Positions 11,101 through 23,434 of a DNA stretch of 64,000 bases are shown in pieces. The translations under genes were made by a program, and so were the position numbers. The stretch's first letter is position 1. Each line of letters begins with the position of its first letter. The stretch comes from Allomyces macrogynus ATCC 38327 (taxonomy: Eukaryota > Blastocladiomycota > Blastocladiomycetes > Blastocladiales > Blastocladiaceae): NCBI GenBank assembly GCA_000151295.1, contig GG745329.1:1283633-1347632 (forward strand), written 5' to 3'. Under the pieces are notes generated by a model. The model did not search any database. It was not told the origin of the DNA and saw nothing but the letters and a program-made list of their open reading frames with translations.

Positions 11101-14100
11101 GCACAGAATCAATCTCTTCGCCAACGTTTTCGAGCAGCACGGGCGTTCCAAACTGGATTGCACTTTCGAGCGTGCGCACATAATCGGCGTCGGAGAGCTT
11201 GATAACGGCGAGTCGATTGCTCTTTTCCATGTTCTTGATCCAGCGATTGGCCTGGCCCTGCGGGTCAATGAACAGCGGCCAGCGCCGTGTCTTGGCCATG
11301 ATAATGCCATTATCCTTGGAAAACGAGTCGTTGGGCAGCCCGGCAATCGTCCAAGCGCGAATCTGAATCGGGTCGCCCAGTGTCGCGGCGAGCGTGAACG
11401 ATGGCGAGCACGGAATCGCCTTGTCGATACACGCCGTGTTCCAGCGCGCAATCGCGTCCATGCGGTACGGCATCGTAAACGCGCCAAGGTACGCGATCAC
11501 GCCCGACGACAGGAGCACGTCGCCCGTCAGGTTGCGGTAGGTTTGCGCGAGCTGGAACGCCATTTCGCTCCACCGCTGCTTTTCGCCACCCAAGCCGCCA
11601 ATCAGCTGCTCGGCGCGAATCAGCTTCTTGGAGACGAGATCGACCTGCGACTCGAGCTCCTCCTTTTTCCGCGTCATTTCCTGGAATTGGCTCTCGAGCG
11701 CAGCCATTTTGTCCTCGACCTCCTTGAGCTCGGCGCGCTTGGCGTTGAGCTTGCCCATTTCGGTGGCGAGTTCTTGTTCGGCCTTGGCCAGCGCCTCCTT
11801 TTTCGGGGCCACCACCTTGGCGACCACATCGTACGAGTCCAAAGCCCGGACCCAGCGACACAGACCCTCAGCGGCCGCCGACGCGTTCTTGATCACGTTC
11901 GGGTCGAAGTCAGGGTTTGGCACGTAATCCTTGCGGATCTTTTGGATGATTTTCGGCGGAATGTTGTCCTTGTCGTAGCTTTTCAAGTTGGCGAGGAACT
12001 TGGAATCGGCCAAAATCTTTTGCGCCGGACCCCAATAATCCTCGACCATCTTACCGCTCTGGTCCTTGACGCGCGCCGGCTTGACGTCGAGCATAATGCA
12101 AATAGCCTCCATGGCAATCTTGACGCCCAGCGGCGGGTTTTTCATGGATTTGACCAGCGTAATGTCCTGCGGCTTGAGCGTGTCGAGCGCCGACAACGCC
12201 GACTCGAGCACGGGCAGCGCTTGACTGAGGTCAGCCTCGCACTCGTCCTTGATGGCCTTGGCTTCGCTCGCCTTCTTGTTGGCGATCGCCTCGTCGCTCT
12301 TGACGAGCGCGCGCTTCTTTTCGACCTCGACCGAGTCGCGCTGAATGACCGTGAGCAGGTCGTTGGTCTCCTTTTGCGTCACAATCAGCTTGGGCTTGAG
12401 GTCGTTGAGCTCGACCTGCATGGTCGCGACCTGCGCGGAAGCCGATGCGAGCTGGTCGAGCCCCGTCTCGTATCGGTTGCGCAGCAGCTGAATCTCCTTG
12501 CGCTTGGAGGCCAAGAGCACCTTGAACGTCTGGATGAGCTCGAGGTACGATGTGGGCGTCACGTAGTTGTGCCGCCGTACTTCGGCAAAGAAGCGCGTCG
12601 ACAGGGAGATCGTGTCGCTGTGGAACGTCTTACACATATCGACGACGCTCCCACGCACGTTGTCGTCCAGCTCCACGTCCTCGAGAAACTTGTTGGCCAC
12701 GACTTGCAGCGCATCGTCGGGCCAGCGCTGGAACCAGTCGATGGTGCAGCAGTTAACCAGCGACGGGAACATGCGCAGCCGGTTGCGGAATGCATCGCCA
12801 ATCGGCGACATGGCCAGCACGACGTGCAGGTTTTCCTTGCACCGCTGCACAAAGATGTTGTAGATGGCGGCGGCCGACATTTCGACCTTGGTGTCGCGCA
12901 GGACAGAATTGCGGATATTGTCGCACAGCTGTGCCTTTTCGTCGGGCGGAAACAAGTTGGGCACCTCGCCCGAGTTGAGCATGTTGTTGATATCTTCGAG
13001 GAACGACTCTTGCTTGATTTGCGTGTCGCTGAAGAGGAACACGGACGGCTTGCCCTCGACCCCAGCTTTGAGCAGAACCTTTTTCAGGTCCTCGGACCAC
13101 TCCTTGCGCGAGTAGTTTTTGCTGATCTCGACCTGGAACAGCAGACACTCGGACGCGGACGCGGCGAGCCGTGTGAGAGACTGGCGCCCACTGCCACCGA
13201 CACCGACAAGCAGCGCGTGCCCGCTCGGCTGGTTGAGAATGCGGCAAATGCGAGAAACGTGCTCCACGGCAAACCGGAAAATGACCAGGTTCATGGGCGA
13301 CTTGGTCAGCTGGTTGTACTCGTCGAGCTTGAGCTTGAAGACGTCAATCGCTGCGTCGACCGACGCGACTTCGTCGTAAAAGCGCACTGCCGCCGTCGTC
13401 TGCATGTAATCGCCAAACATGAGACTGCGCAAATCGTCGTCGGTTACTTGGCTGTCCTTGTTCGCGTCCAAGTGCGCACAGGCGGCATCGAGCGACGTCT
13501 TGAAGAACCGCGCACAGACGTCTTTGACGAGGGAGAAAAAGGTCGTGCGGTCCGAATCGTCGACGAGCCGATCGTAGAAGACGCGATAAATCTCGTGGAC
13601 CCACAGCCGCACCATTTTCATCCGGTCGCTAAACTTTTCGCCGCGCGCGAGCAGCAGGCCTTGGACCACACGCGAAAAGTCGCGCAGGTTGAACACGTAA
13701 TGCGACTTGGCGGGCGTCGGCAGCAGCATTTCCATGGACGAGACATAAACGTCGTGCGTCGCGTCAATGAGCCCGGCCGTGAGCTCCTGCACCTCGGCTG
13801 GGAAGCCCTTTTTCAAGTGCCATGAGACGATCGTGTTGAAGATGCGCTTGAGCGTGACCTGGTCAAACGTCGCGACGCCGATCGTGTTGAAGTGCCGCAA
13901 AAATCGCGGCGTGACCGGGTTGCGCCCGCCGCCCGGTGGACCCATGGCCGCGACAAACTGCAAGTCGATGAGCTCAATCTTGCTCGTGTCCTTGAGATCA
14001 TACCAGTTGCCATGGTCCATCCACTGCCTCAGCAGCTCCACCGGCGGCTGCGCGCCGTACTTTTCGCGCGCCGGCATGTTCAGGTCGTCGACAAAGATGA

Positions 14101-17100
14101 TAGCGCGCTTGCCGAGCGGTGGGCCGAGCGTGCCCTTTTTGCGCTTGTCGAGCTTGGCTAAAACAATGTCCTGCACCTGGTTGGCGCTCGTCTGCGCCGA
14201 AAAGTTGACAAAGAGCGGGATAAACTTGTCGCTCGGCACGCCATTGAGCAGCTTGTTGGCCACATAGACACTCTTGCCCGTGCCCGTCGGGCCGACAAAG
14301 AGCGTGCGCATGTTGTGCATAATGAACAGGTCGAGCAGGTGCGTGTAGCGCGCCGTGTCGACGGTCGGGACCAAAATCTGGCTAAACTTGGCGTTGGCCG
14401 GGATCGTGTACTCACCGAGCGAGTCGGACCACAGCTTCCAACTGCCACCCGAGCTGCTCTTCTTGTCGCGCTGGAAAAAGTAGTCGAACAGCAACCCTTG
14501 GTCGGGCACCGACTTTTCAAACAGGTCCGTGTGTGCGGCCATTTCCTCGCGGAAAAACTTGTCAAACTTGACGCGGTCCTCGACGTCCATGTTGCCGCCC
14601 ATCGCCCACGCGCACGAGAAGATAAAGTTGGCAACGAGCACGCTCTTGGCCGTTGGGTCCGCGGCCTGGTCCGACGGCGCCGCGCCGGCGCCATCGGCCG
14701 CGACAAACTCGTCCATTTGCGCAAACATGAGGTTCATGAGGCAGTAGACCGAGTCCATGACGGGCAGCGGCACGAAATCCTTGGTCGCCTTCTTGAACTT
14801 GAGGCACGCCGGGACCATCGCGTCAAACAGCTGCAGGATAATGTCGCGGTCGGTGGCCTGAATGCCCGGCGGCAGCGTGTTGAGCCACGAGAGAACGATC
14901 GGTCGCCACCCGAGCGCATTCGGCTCCATGTAGATCATGCCGCAGCGACTGACCGTCGCGGGCGACGCCACGGCCAAATCCTTGACCTCGAACATGACGC
15001 TCATCGTGTTGGTGAGCTGCATGATCTCGCCGCTGGTCAAGCACAGCTTCTTGTTGTCGTCGAGCACCGTGTTCATGTTTTCGATCCAAATGGCGTCAAC
15101 GGGCCCATCAAAGATGACCCACTTGCGATCAGGCGTCGTCGACGACGAAAAGGACCGGAACGACGTCGCCAAGGTGCCGTCGGTCCACTCGTGCGTGACC
15201 GGGTCAAACTGGCCGTATAGCTGGCCCATGGTGATACTCTTAGGGTTGAGCACCTTGTACTCGACCTTCTTTTCCTCGCCGTTGGTCATGGCGTGTAGCT
15301 CGCCGAGCGCCTCGGCCAGCATCCGATACGACACGGTTTTGCCGGCCCACGGCTCGCCAACAATCATGTACCCGTGCCGAATCAGCATCATCTCGTAAAT
15401 CTGAATGATCTTTTCGATGATGACCTTGGCCGGCTGCAAGTTGTTGCGCGCCATGACCTTGTCGATGCACGCCAAGAGCTTCGAGTAGTCAAGTTTAGGC
15501 AGCATCACCTTGGGGAAAAGATCGGCCGTGATAGCCGAGAAGAGCGGCACGTCCTGCTCCAGAAACTTGGGCAAGTTCACGTCGGTGATCGACCGCAACA
15601 TCACAATCTGCTCGTCCTCGTTGGGCATCTTGAGCTTCAGGTTGCCCGCCGCTGTCAGCACGGCCTTGACAGCGCGCATGCCGTAATCGTAGTGATCCTG
15701 CGACGAGAGCTGCTCCGAGCAGAGACGGTAGGTGGCGACAATCTTGCGCGCCAGGTTGCGTGCGTCGACAAACCCAAACGAGAACAGTGAGATTTCGGCA
15801 ATGAGAGCGTAGTCGGGCACCATCATGGCTACCGGGCGGAAGAGCGCCTTCAAATTGTCGGGCAACTCGGACCGACCAGCATAGCCTGGGTTCATGGTGA
15901 TGAAGACGGCACAGCCCGGGTTCAACGACAGCGTCGTTCCCTCAAAGACCAGCGACTTGGCCTTGGCGGCCACGGCACGCTGAATCGTGAGCACCTGCTG
16001 GGCCACGACCGACAGCACCTCGAGATCAATGCGGTTGAACTCGTCAAAGCACGCCCACGCGCCCGACGACGCCAGCCCCTTGAAGAACTTGCCCATGGCA
16101 ATGTAGTCGAGACCGTCCGAGCAGTTGAAGACGACGCACTGCTTGGCAATGGCCTTGGCCAAGTCCTTGGTCGTCTCAGTCTTGCCTGTGCCGGCAGGAC
16201 CTTCGGGTGCACCGCCGAGGTTCAAGTCGAGCGCGCCAATCAGCGTCCGGTAACAGCGATCCGTGAGCGGCGTGACAACGAGGCGACCGGAGCTATAGAA
16301 ATCCCGAAGCCAGGTCAGCGGCGGCGCTCATTGGGAACAGAATAGAAGCAGAAGAACAACACGCCAAAGCGAACGTACTTGCCGAGATACTCATAGCCGT
16401 ATTTAATGGTCGCGTTCATCATCTTGATCTGCACGTCGTTGTGCTCCCAGTAGTACCGCAGCTGGCTGAGCCACTCGAAATCGTTGATGCTCGACGTGCC
16501 CGCCGTCTCGAGCTGAGCGACCACGTCGCGCGCGTGCACGTCAATGACGACGAGCGCCGACAGCGTGAATCGAGCCATAGCCGATAGTTCGCCGCGCACG
16601 AGCTCGGCAATCTTTTCGAGCTGCTTGATGCACACTTGCTTGTATGCCGCGAGCCCGCGCACGCCGCCCGACGCAATCGCGTCTTGCACCTCGCGCGTCC
16701 AGAAAATCTGGCCAACGCAAATGACGACTTGGCCCGGCCACTCAAGCACCCATTTCTCGCGCGGCGACTCCGGGTAGGCCTTGTAGGCCTTGCCGACCTG
16801 CTCCTGCACACTGGTCTGCATGACGCGCTCGACCTGCAGCAGCCACTTTTCGACAGCGCCCTTGGCCGCCGACGGTTCGACGACCTCCTTGAACTTGACC
16901 TTTTCTCCTTCGGCACTGCACATGGCCACGATGCGCGCGTCGTCGTGGAACGTGAGCGAGTTAATGCCCTCGAAGCACTTTTTCAGATGCGGCTGCACGC
17001 GGGTCGGGTCCTTGGTCTCGGCCAAAATCTCGAGCAGCTCGTCGTTGGACAAGAAGAAGAACCGCGGGAACGCGATGCGCTTCTTTTCGAGGTACTCGTT

Positions 17101-20100
17101 GAGCCCCTTTTGAATCTCCTCGAGCAGCACGTTTGACTCCTTGAGCTTTTGCGTGAGCCCGGGCGTCGCCGTGAACGTGAGAATGCCCGGGTTCTCGGAA
17201 CATGTCCGCATCATATCGCGCCACGTGCGGTCGACCTGCTTGAACTTCTTGCCCTCGGACGGCATCTGGGCCATGATGTCCTCGGACGTAAAGATGGGCT
17301 CGAGGTAAAGCCACGTCGCCTGGACCTGCAGCCACTCGTCAATGATCTCCTGGACCGTCAGCAGCTTGGTCTCCCACGCCTCGACCTCGGCCTCGATAGG
17401 CTTGGCAAACGGCGACGACCGCATCGTCTGCACCTTGACAATCTGGTCGTCGAGCAGCGCCTGCACTTCCTCGAGCGACGACAAAATCTTGGTGCCCGTG
17501 TCGCGGTAGTCGACGCAGTTGAAGACGAGCCCGGCCCACTCGTCCTTCATCTTGCTCAGCGCCTTTTGCAGCGAGTACTCCTTGGTTGCGGCCTCGCTCA
17601 CCTGCTCGAGCTGCGGCACGAGCGGGCCCAAGTTGAACTCGATCACCTTGGCGAGCGTCGTTTCGGGCGTTGGCTGGATCGCGTGCCCGACAATCTGCGC
17701 CATGCGGTCCCAGTGCCGCTGGGAGAGCCCGGGGTTCCGCAGCACCGAAATCAGCGGCAGGTGCACCTTGAACTTGTCGATCTTGTTCTTGATGCCCTCG
17801 GCGACTTTGCGTGGCACGGCCTGGTCGACAAAGACCTTGATGAGCTTGAAGAGCGTGCGCCACATGGTGTTGACTGACTCGTCGACGGCCTCGGCCTGCA
17901 GGTCCAGGAACGGGCCCGACATCCATTTGGCGTACTCTGTCTGGAACGCGCCCACTGTCTCCCACAGCTTCTTGTACGGGTCGAGCAGGTCGACGATCTG
18001 CTGGTACTTTTCGAACGGCGTCTTGTCCCATTCCATGAGCTCCTCCTCAGCGTTGATCTTGCGAATCGTCGCGTCCAAGTCCTGCATCTTGGCCTCGAGC
18101 CGCTTGATCTTCTTCAGATACTCGGGCAGCTCCGAGACAATGCCGTAGTCCTTGAACAGCGACACCTCGTTGTAGCACTCGTCGAGCGCGGCCACGGCCT
18201 GCGCCTGTTTGTCGCGCAGCTCGTCCTGCGCCTTGACCTTGCGCTGCGCCATGCGCTTCTTGCTCAGGTCGAGAATCGGCAAGATGCGCGCGGGCCACGT
18301 AAACGTGACGCCGTTGAGCTTGACCTCGTCCTCAGACATGAACGCGTAGTTGAGCAGTAGGTCGAGCCGCTTCTTGCCGCGCGCAATCTCGTCGCGCAAC
18401 ATGGCAATCTCCTTGTCCTTGACCTGGTCGACGTACTTGATAAGCTCCACGAGTTCCTCGGTGTCCTGCGGCGACTTCATCACCTTGGCCGAGATCTTTT
18501 CGTATTGGTCGCAAATGGCCTGGTTCTGCTTGCGGTGCATGTCGCTGACCTGGTCAATGATCTTTTGCACGAGCGCGTTGGCGCGGCCGACCAGCTCGAG
18601 CTTGAGCGCCTCCGTGTCCAAATGCACGAGACTGAACCGCACAATCGACGGGCTCGACGAAATCTCGTCAATCAGCTTGAGCAGCCGCTTGATTTCGAGC
18701 TCGTACTCGTCGAGGTCCGTCTTCTCGCGCAAAAAGTCCTCGATGCGCTTTTCGGCCTTGTGCGTGAGCAGCGGGCGGTACTTTTCAAACGCGAGCAAGT
18801 GCTTTTGCGGCGCTGAGCAGTTGCGCTGAATGATGCCGCGCATCAGCTTGCCGTCGCCAATCGCCGCGTCCGAGAGCTTCATGCTGAACAAGTAGAGCCG
18901 CTCGTTGGCGAGCGACGTGAAGAGCTTGGTCTCGACACGCGGCACGTCGTTGACGGTCGCGACCATGTCCTCGAGCACGTGCATGACCGTCGTCTCGATT
19001 TCGTTGAGCGCTGGCTCGAACCGGATCTGGCCATTGTGCAGCCGCAGTGACACGGCAAAGAAACTCAAGTCGAGCCCGCCACTCGACGCCGACGCCGACG
19101 CCGGGTTCTGGAACCGCCGGAAAAAGTCTTCGAGCACGTGCAGCGACCGCTCCGTCCAGTGCCACAGCTGGTTGGACGTGAGCACCGCGACCGACTTGAA
19201 AAACGCATCGAGCCTCTGGAACCCGAGGTCCGTGTCGGCCGCGCTCGTCGCAATCGAGTACCACTGGTCCTTGGTCTCAAGAAACATGTCGACGATATCG
19301 GCCATCCACTCGCTGAGAATGCGCGCGCGGAACGCCTGGCACTGGCCTCGCAGCACGTTGCGAAACTCGTCGAGCGTAATGGGCAACGTCGCCTCGCTGA
19401 ACACACCCATGTCAAACATGACCAGGTCGCGGTACTTTTGGAAAATCACGAGCAGCTGCCGCATGACCGGGTTCGTAATGAATAGGTTGGCCTCGACAAA
19501 CTGCTTTGTCACATGGACAGAGTCGTGCCACGGGAACGGCGCGCGTGCAATCTTGGGCTGGTACGGGTACGGCACGCGGGGGATCATGAGCCGCTTCCGC
19601 TCGTCGGCGTCGAGCAAAATGTAGTCGACAATCGACTTCTTGAACGCCAAATTGTACGACGCGCGCACCTCGGCGAGCAGGTCAGCGACGGCCTTGTCGA
19701 ATGTGGCCGTTTGCGCATCAGTCATGGGTGCCGGCAGCGCCATTTCGATGCGGCGCACGCTCTCGGCATCGAGTTTCGACACAACCGACTCGGGCACGCC
19801 CTCCTGCACGTAGTACCAGTACCGGTCGAGCGGCGAAAATTGGTTGTTGGGGTGGTCCGGGTCCTCGTCGTAGAGGTCGGCCACAACGGGTGCCTCGAGG
19901 TCTGATGTCGAGTAGGCGTGCTCAACGTGAGGATAGTCGTGCTGTATCCTCTCGTCGGGTGTCAGCGGGCGCGAGCCGCGAATGTCGTCGAGCGGGTGCC
20001 GTTGATTTCTATTGCCGCGACAGAACAAGCAGCGTGTTAGCCTGGCGTGCACAAATCAGCGACGTGAAGCGCAAAAGGGCCGTACAATGGCTGACCGGCA

Positions 20101-20926
20101 GGCCGAATCGCTGGGAAGGAGGGTGCGAGGTTGGCGATGGAGAACCAGATTGGTTAGGAGCATGCTTGCACAACGCTGCGGAAGCGGCGGGCGCACCTGG
20201 TATTGGCTTGATATCCTTGATGCAAAGATCGCGAGCCGCTGGCGAGTAGTTGTTTGCAATCGAGTCGCTCGTCATGCGCGAGTAGCGCTCCTCCTTATAG
20301 GGTGCGGCGACGGTCCACGAGAAGCGCTTCAGGATCTGCGGGAAGAGATGGTTGCGGTCCTTGTCCGACATCTACTCAGTACACAAAGGGGAGATCAGAA
20401 CGTGCTTGCGGTCGGCAAGTCGCGGGCAGCTTGACGATCAAAAGCACCTTGTCGGCAAGGCCCGACGCTGTCATCTTCTCGAGGCCATTGGACCGGTCGG
20501 CGTCACCGGCCGCACCGCGTCCGTTGGTTGCGCGGTCCGAAGGACCCGCGCGATACATGGCCTGTGACGGCCCATGAGATGGCGTGAGTTGATGAATCGA
20601 TTGGATCTGGCTGTCGCTTGTAGAGCAAGAAGCAGGCGCAGATTACCTCGTTCCCGCTCCTGAACATCGGCTCGCGCTGCTGGCTGGACGGCATGTTTGA
20701 AATGCCCAGTTACGGAGCCCGTTGATGCGTAGTCCGCTCACGCCGAGCCAGGACGAGTCAGGTCGATGGCTTCGACGGGGCAGAAGAATGGTCGGGCTGG
20801 TTCCGGGTAGATGCGGAAGCCCAATGGTCGCAAAATGGGCCGATTATAACGGGAAGTAATCGGGTGATCGTTTTGAGCGAGCTGGTAACGGCGGTCGAGC
20901 ACTTGGCGACGGAGCGGGGCGGTCAT
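8141..20926 (-). CDS. Axonemal inner-arm dynein heavy chain (DNAH7/3/12 type)
   Basis: Seven exons on the minus strand: 20742-20926, 20647-20683, 20448-20561, 20197-20371, 20086-20110, 16379-20008 and 8141-16292; introns 58-86 nt, all phases closing. Total 12,318 nt, about 4,105 aa, close to the ~4,000 aa of DNAH7. Tail and linker lie in 16.4-20.0 kb. P-loops: AAA1 GPAGTGKTET (near 16.2 kb), AAA2 GEPWAGKT (15.35 kb), AAA3 GPTGTGKS (14.28 kb), AAA4 GVGGSGRQ (13.19 kb; Arg is normal for axonemal dyneins at this site). The AAA1 block GKFFKGLASSGAWACFDEFN and an EF-hand-like loop (DANKDSQVTDDDL) between AAA3 and AAA4 are typical of the single-headed DNAH7/3/12 group. Stalk and microtubule-binding domain lie around 11.6-12.5 kb. 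It should drive inner-arm bending of the flagellar axoneme. The first three small exons are less certain than the rest. Confidence 0.9.
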
Positions 20927-21286
20927 AAAAAACGCCCAGCGAGCTGAGAGCGGTCGCAAGCGAGACTGGGGCGTTGACAAATGGCAAAAGGGTGACTGTT
21001 GCGCTGAATGCCGAGAGTCGAAGCGACTTGCAGCGGCTGGAGAGGCAAAGATGGGATGGTCGAGGTCGATCGGTCGTCGATGGACGGCCTGCCTTGCTTT
21101 GGAGCCGCCTTGGAGCTGATCAAGGCGAAAATAGCGCACTCGCTTGTCACGGGACCGCGTCGGCCGTGTCTCGCACCTTCCCGCACTTGACGGTCGCGAT
21201 TTGGTTCGCAAAAAATGCGTTCTGCTCCCGCAAACGCTCACTGAAGCCTGACGCCAGGATCAAGAACCTAAAAAAATATTTCAAAT
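20927..21286. other. intergenic, no gene seen
   Basis: About 360 nt between the dynein 5' end and the cysteine dioxygenase stop. The dynein frame stays open upstream to 21241, but without recognisable content. It probably carries the dynein promoter. Confidence 0.5.
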
Positions 21287-22524
21287 TTAACTCTGATACT
21301 CGCCGCTACCCTGGCGGCTCGCCACCATTGCAGGCCGCGCTGGACAGAACGCAATCGGCACGCCGTCCTTGGCAAACGGCTGCAGTGCCGGCGCGGCCGC
21401 CACCATGTCGTTCTCAATGGATGTGATGCTGCTGCCAGCAATCCCCTCTTTCGGCTCCGTAACTGCGCCCGACAAGGTCGGGCACCGGTGCCCCATGCGC
21501 GAGTAGAAGGCGCACTGCGACACGGGCCGTGCCGCACCCGTGCGCTCGCAAAACGTCTTGCACGTCTGGAACGGCGGCGTGTAGAGATGCAGCGAGACAG
21601 CCGGCCGCTCCGACGCGTTCGAGACGCGGTGGAGGCCAATCTTGTCTTGTGAGCGCGACACCACGAAGGCAGGCGTGAGTTCCACACGAAGAAGACGCTG
21701 AAATGGTTCAAGAAAACGCGCACCACTGATATAGGCGACCTTGTTGTGCTCGAGCATGCGCTTGCCGCTCATGCGCAGGCGCGACCTGTGCGTCTCGTCA
21801 TCATCGGCCGCGTACAGCAGCATTGACGCCGAATTGTCTGGGTTGTCGAACCGCGTCTCGACGAGCTCGCCCTCGAGCATTTTCTATCGTCGATGCGCCG
21901 GCATCAGTCAGGATCCCATTTCCACGAGCTCGTGCCCGACTTCTCCACCCGATGGTCCCAGCGTACCATGCAGCAATGAGCGTTGGCGTGGTCGTGAATC
22001 GGGCTGACGTGACCCGGACTCCAACACAAGATCATGAGATTGAACCGGCCGTTGCCGTCGTCGACGAGGTTGCGTGTGTAGCGATACGGGTCAAAGAGGG
22101 CATACTGAGCCCAGTCGGTCGAATTCGACTGGTACGCTTCCATCAACCCGAGGACACGACTCACGTCGACGTCGTCAGCGTCTAGGCCTAGAGTGCCACG
22201 ACATAATGGATGAGAAGCCGGGAATACTTGGAGATGGATGTCGATGCACGCACCATGCGGGCCCAATTCCAGCTTGAGCATCCGAATAAGGTCGTCGAGC
22301 GTCCTCGGGACCGACTCGGCATCGACGCGCTCGGGCTCAATCTCGCCAACTTTATTGCACGTCGTGTCGGCACCATCGATGGGAAAGATGACGCCCGAGT
22401 CCCACACTTCGCGCGCGCATCGAGACATCGCCGTAGTCGCCGTAGTCGACGCGTCGTCGTCGCGTGCGGCCATATCGCGGCGCGCAGCGGGATCCGAGGG
22501 CAGGGACAAGCGAGAGGGGGGCAT
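21287..22524 (-). CDS. Cysteine dioxygenase type I
   Basis: Three exons on the minus strand: 21967-22524, 21724-21883 and 21287-21645; introns of 83 and 78 nt; about 358 aa from this start. Cysteine dioxygenase is a cupin that oxidises L-cysteine to cysteine sulfinate with non-heme iron. Family landmarks are [54 protein letters not shown] and [10 protein letters not shown]. The three iron His are present (HDH and the later His in GLHRV). The Cys of NAHC and the Tyr of LHLYTPPF are both present, so the thioether Cys-Tyr cofactor of eukaryotic enzymes can form. The protein is longer than the ~200-aa animal enzyme. The N-terminal ~110 residues are Arg/Ala/Pro-rich, and ATGs at 22473 and 22428 are alternative starts. 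The C-terminal ~50 residues also extend past the usual end. Confidence 0.9.
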
Positions 22525-23434
22525 CGGAACGTGTCGAGCTGGTATGGACGGAGGGTGCGGAGCGATTGCGGCGCGCCGGGGCAAATAGCCGCGCCGGGCA
22601 CGGCCGCGGATGCGTCGTGGGGGCGGACGGTGGCCGCGTGATGGTAATTTGTAGGTCTGGTACATGGCCTCTTGGCGGTAGAGTCGCGTCCATTTCTTCC
22701 GGTCGACCCAGGTCCTCCTGGAGTGCGTGTCGGGCCAACGGGAAAAGAAGCAATTCGGCTTGAGGGGATAAATTCGCGTCGGTCCCCCGCGCAGACCGCG
22801 CCCAAGGGCACAAGGGCAACACCGTCGGACCAGGCGGAGCGGTAAATCTGGGCGAGGCTAGAATACGCGCTTCTCATAGCCCTACGCGCTCGCGCGCGCT
22901 TGCCCTCGATGGACGGTTGTCGGGATGCTCGCTTCGTTCTCTTCTGCGGTCAGGGTCAGGGGGCCCAGGATCAAGCAAATGCCCCCGCTTGCTCCTCTTC
23001 GCGTGGGAGACGTGGTGCACGGCGGCGACGATGGGGCCGCCAATTTACGCGAAACGTCCGCCCGCCCAACTTTCGACGCCTGGGGCTGCGACTTCAGACT
23101 TGACGCGCGCGCTCGCATGCAGCAAAGTGCGCAAGAACAGGTTTTTGGTGAACAAGTCGCAACGCGTCGCAACAAAGCAGGCCGCCACAATGAGTGTTGA
23201 TCAAATTATTTCCTTGAGCAGGGACTGGTGGCGGATTGAACACAGAACTCCAAGACTGCCGGCTGGAAGTGCTGTAATTCACTGAACACTCTGAACAGCG
23301 GCTGCGGAAGAGGGTGTGGACGTTACGGAAAACAACAGTGTCGAATATCAACACAAAAAGAGTCCCTCTTCGCAGTCCGACCGGCTCAGAATAAAGTCTC
23401 TCCTTCATGCTTGCAGCGGTCACTTGCTGACGTG
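22525..23434. other. intergenic, no gene seen
   Basis: About 900 nt between the cysteine dioxygenase start and the dynein-2 stop, both genes on the minus strand. No supported ORF or RNA gene was recognised. The part next to 22.5-22.9 kb should contain the cysteine dioxygenase promoter. Confidence 0.5.

Noticed and set aside
10460..13825. 1,121-codon open frame on the plus strand
   Set aside because: It lies antisense to the dynein motor domain. Strong third-position GC in the real gene removes stops from the opposite strand, and the translation has no domain content.
22160..22210. Possible 40-nt GT-AG intron inside cysteine dioxygenase exon 1
   Set aside because: Shorter than any other intron here, and removal would put a stop codon in frame.
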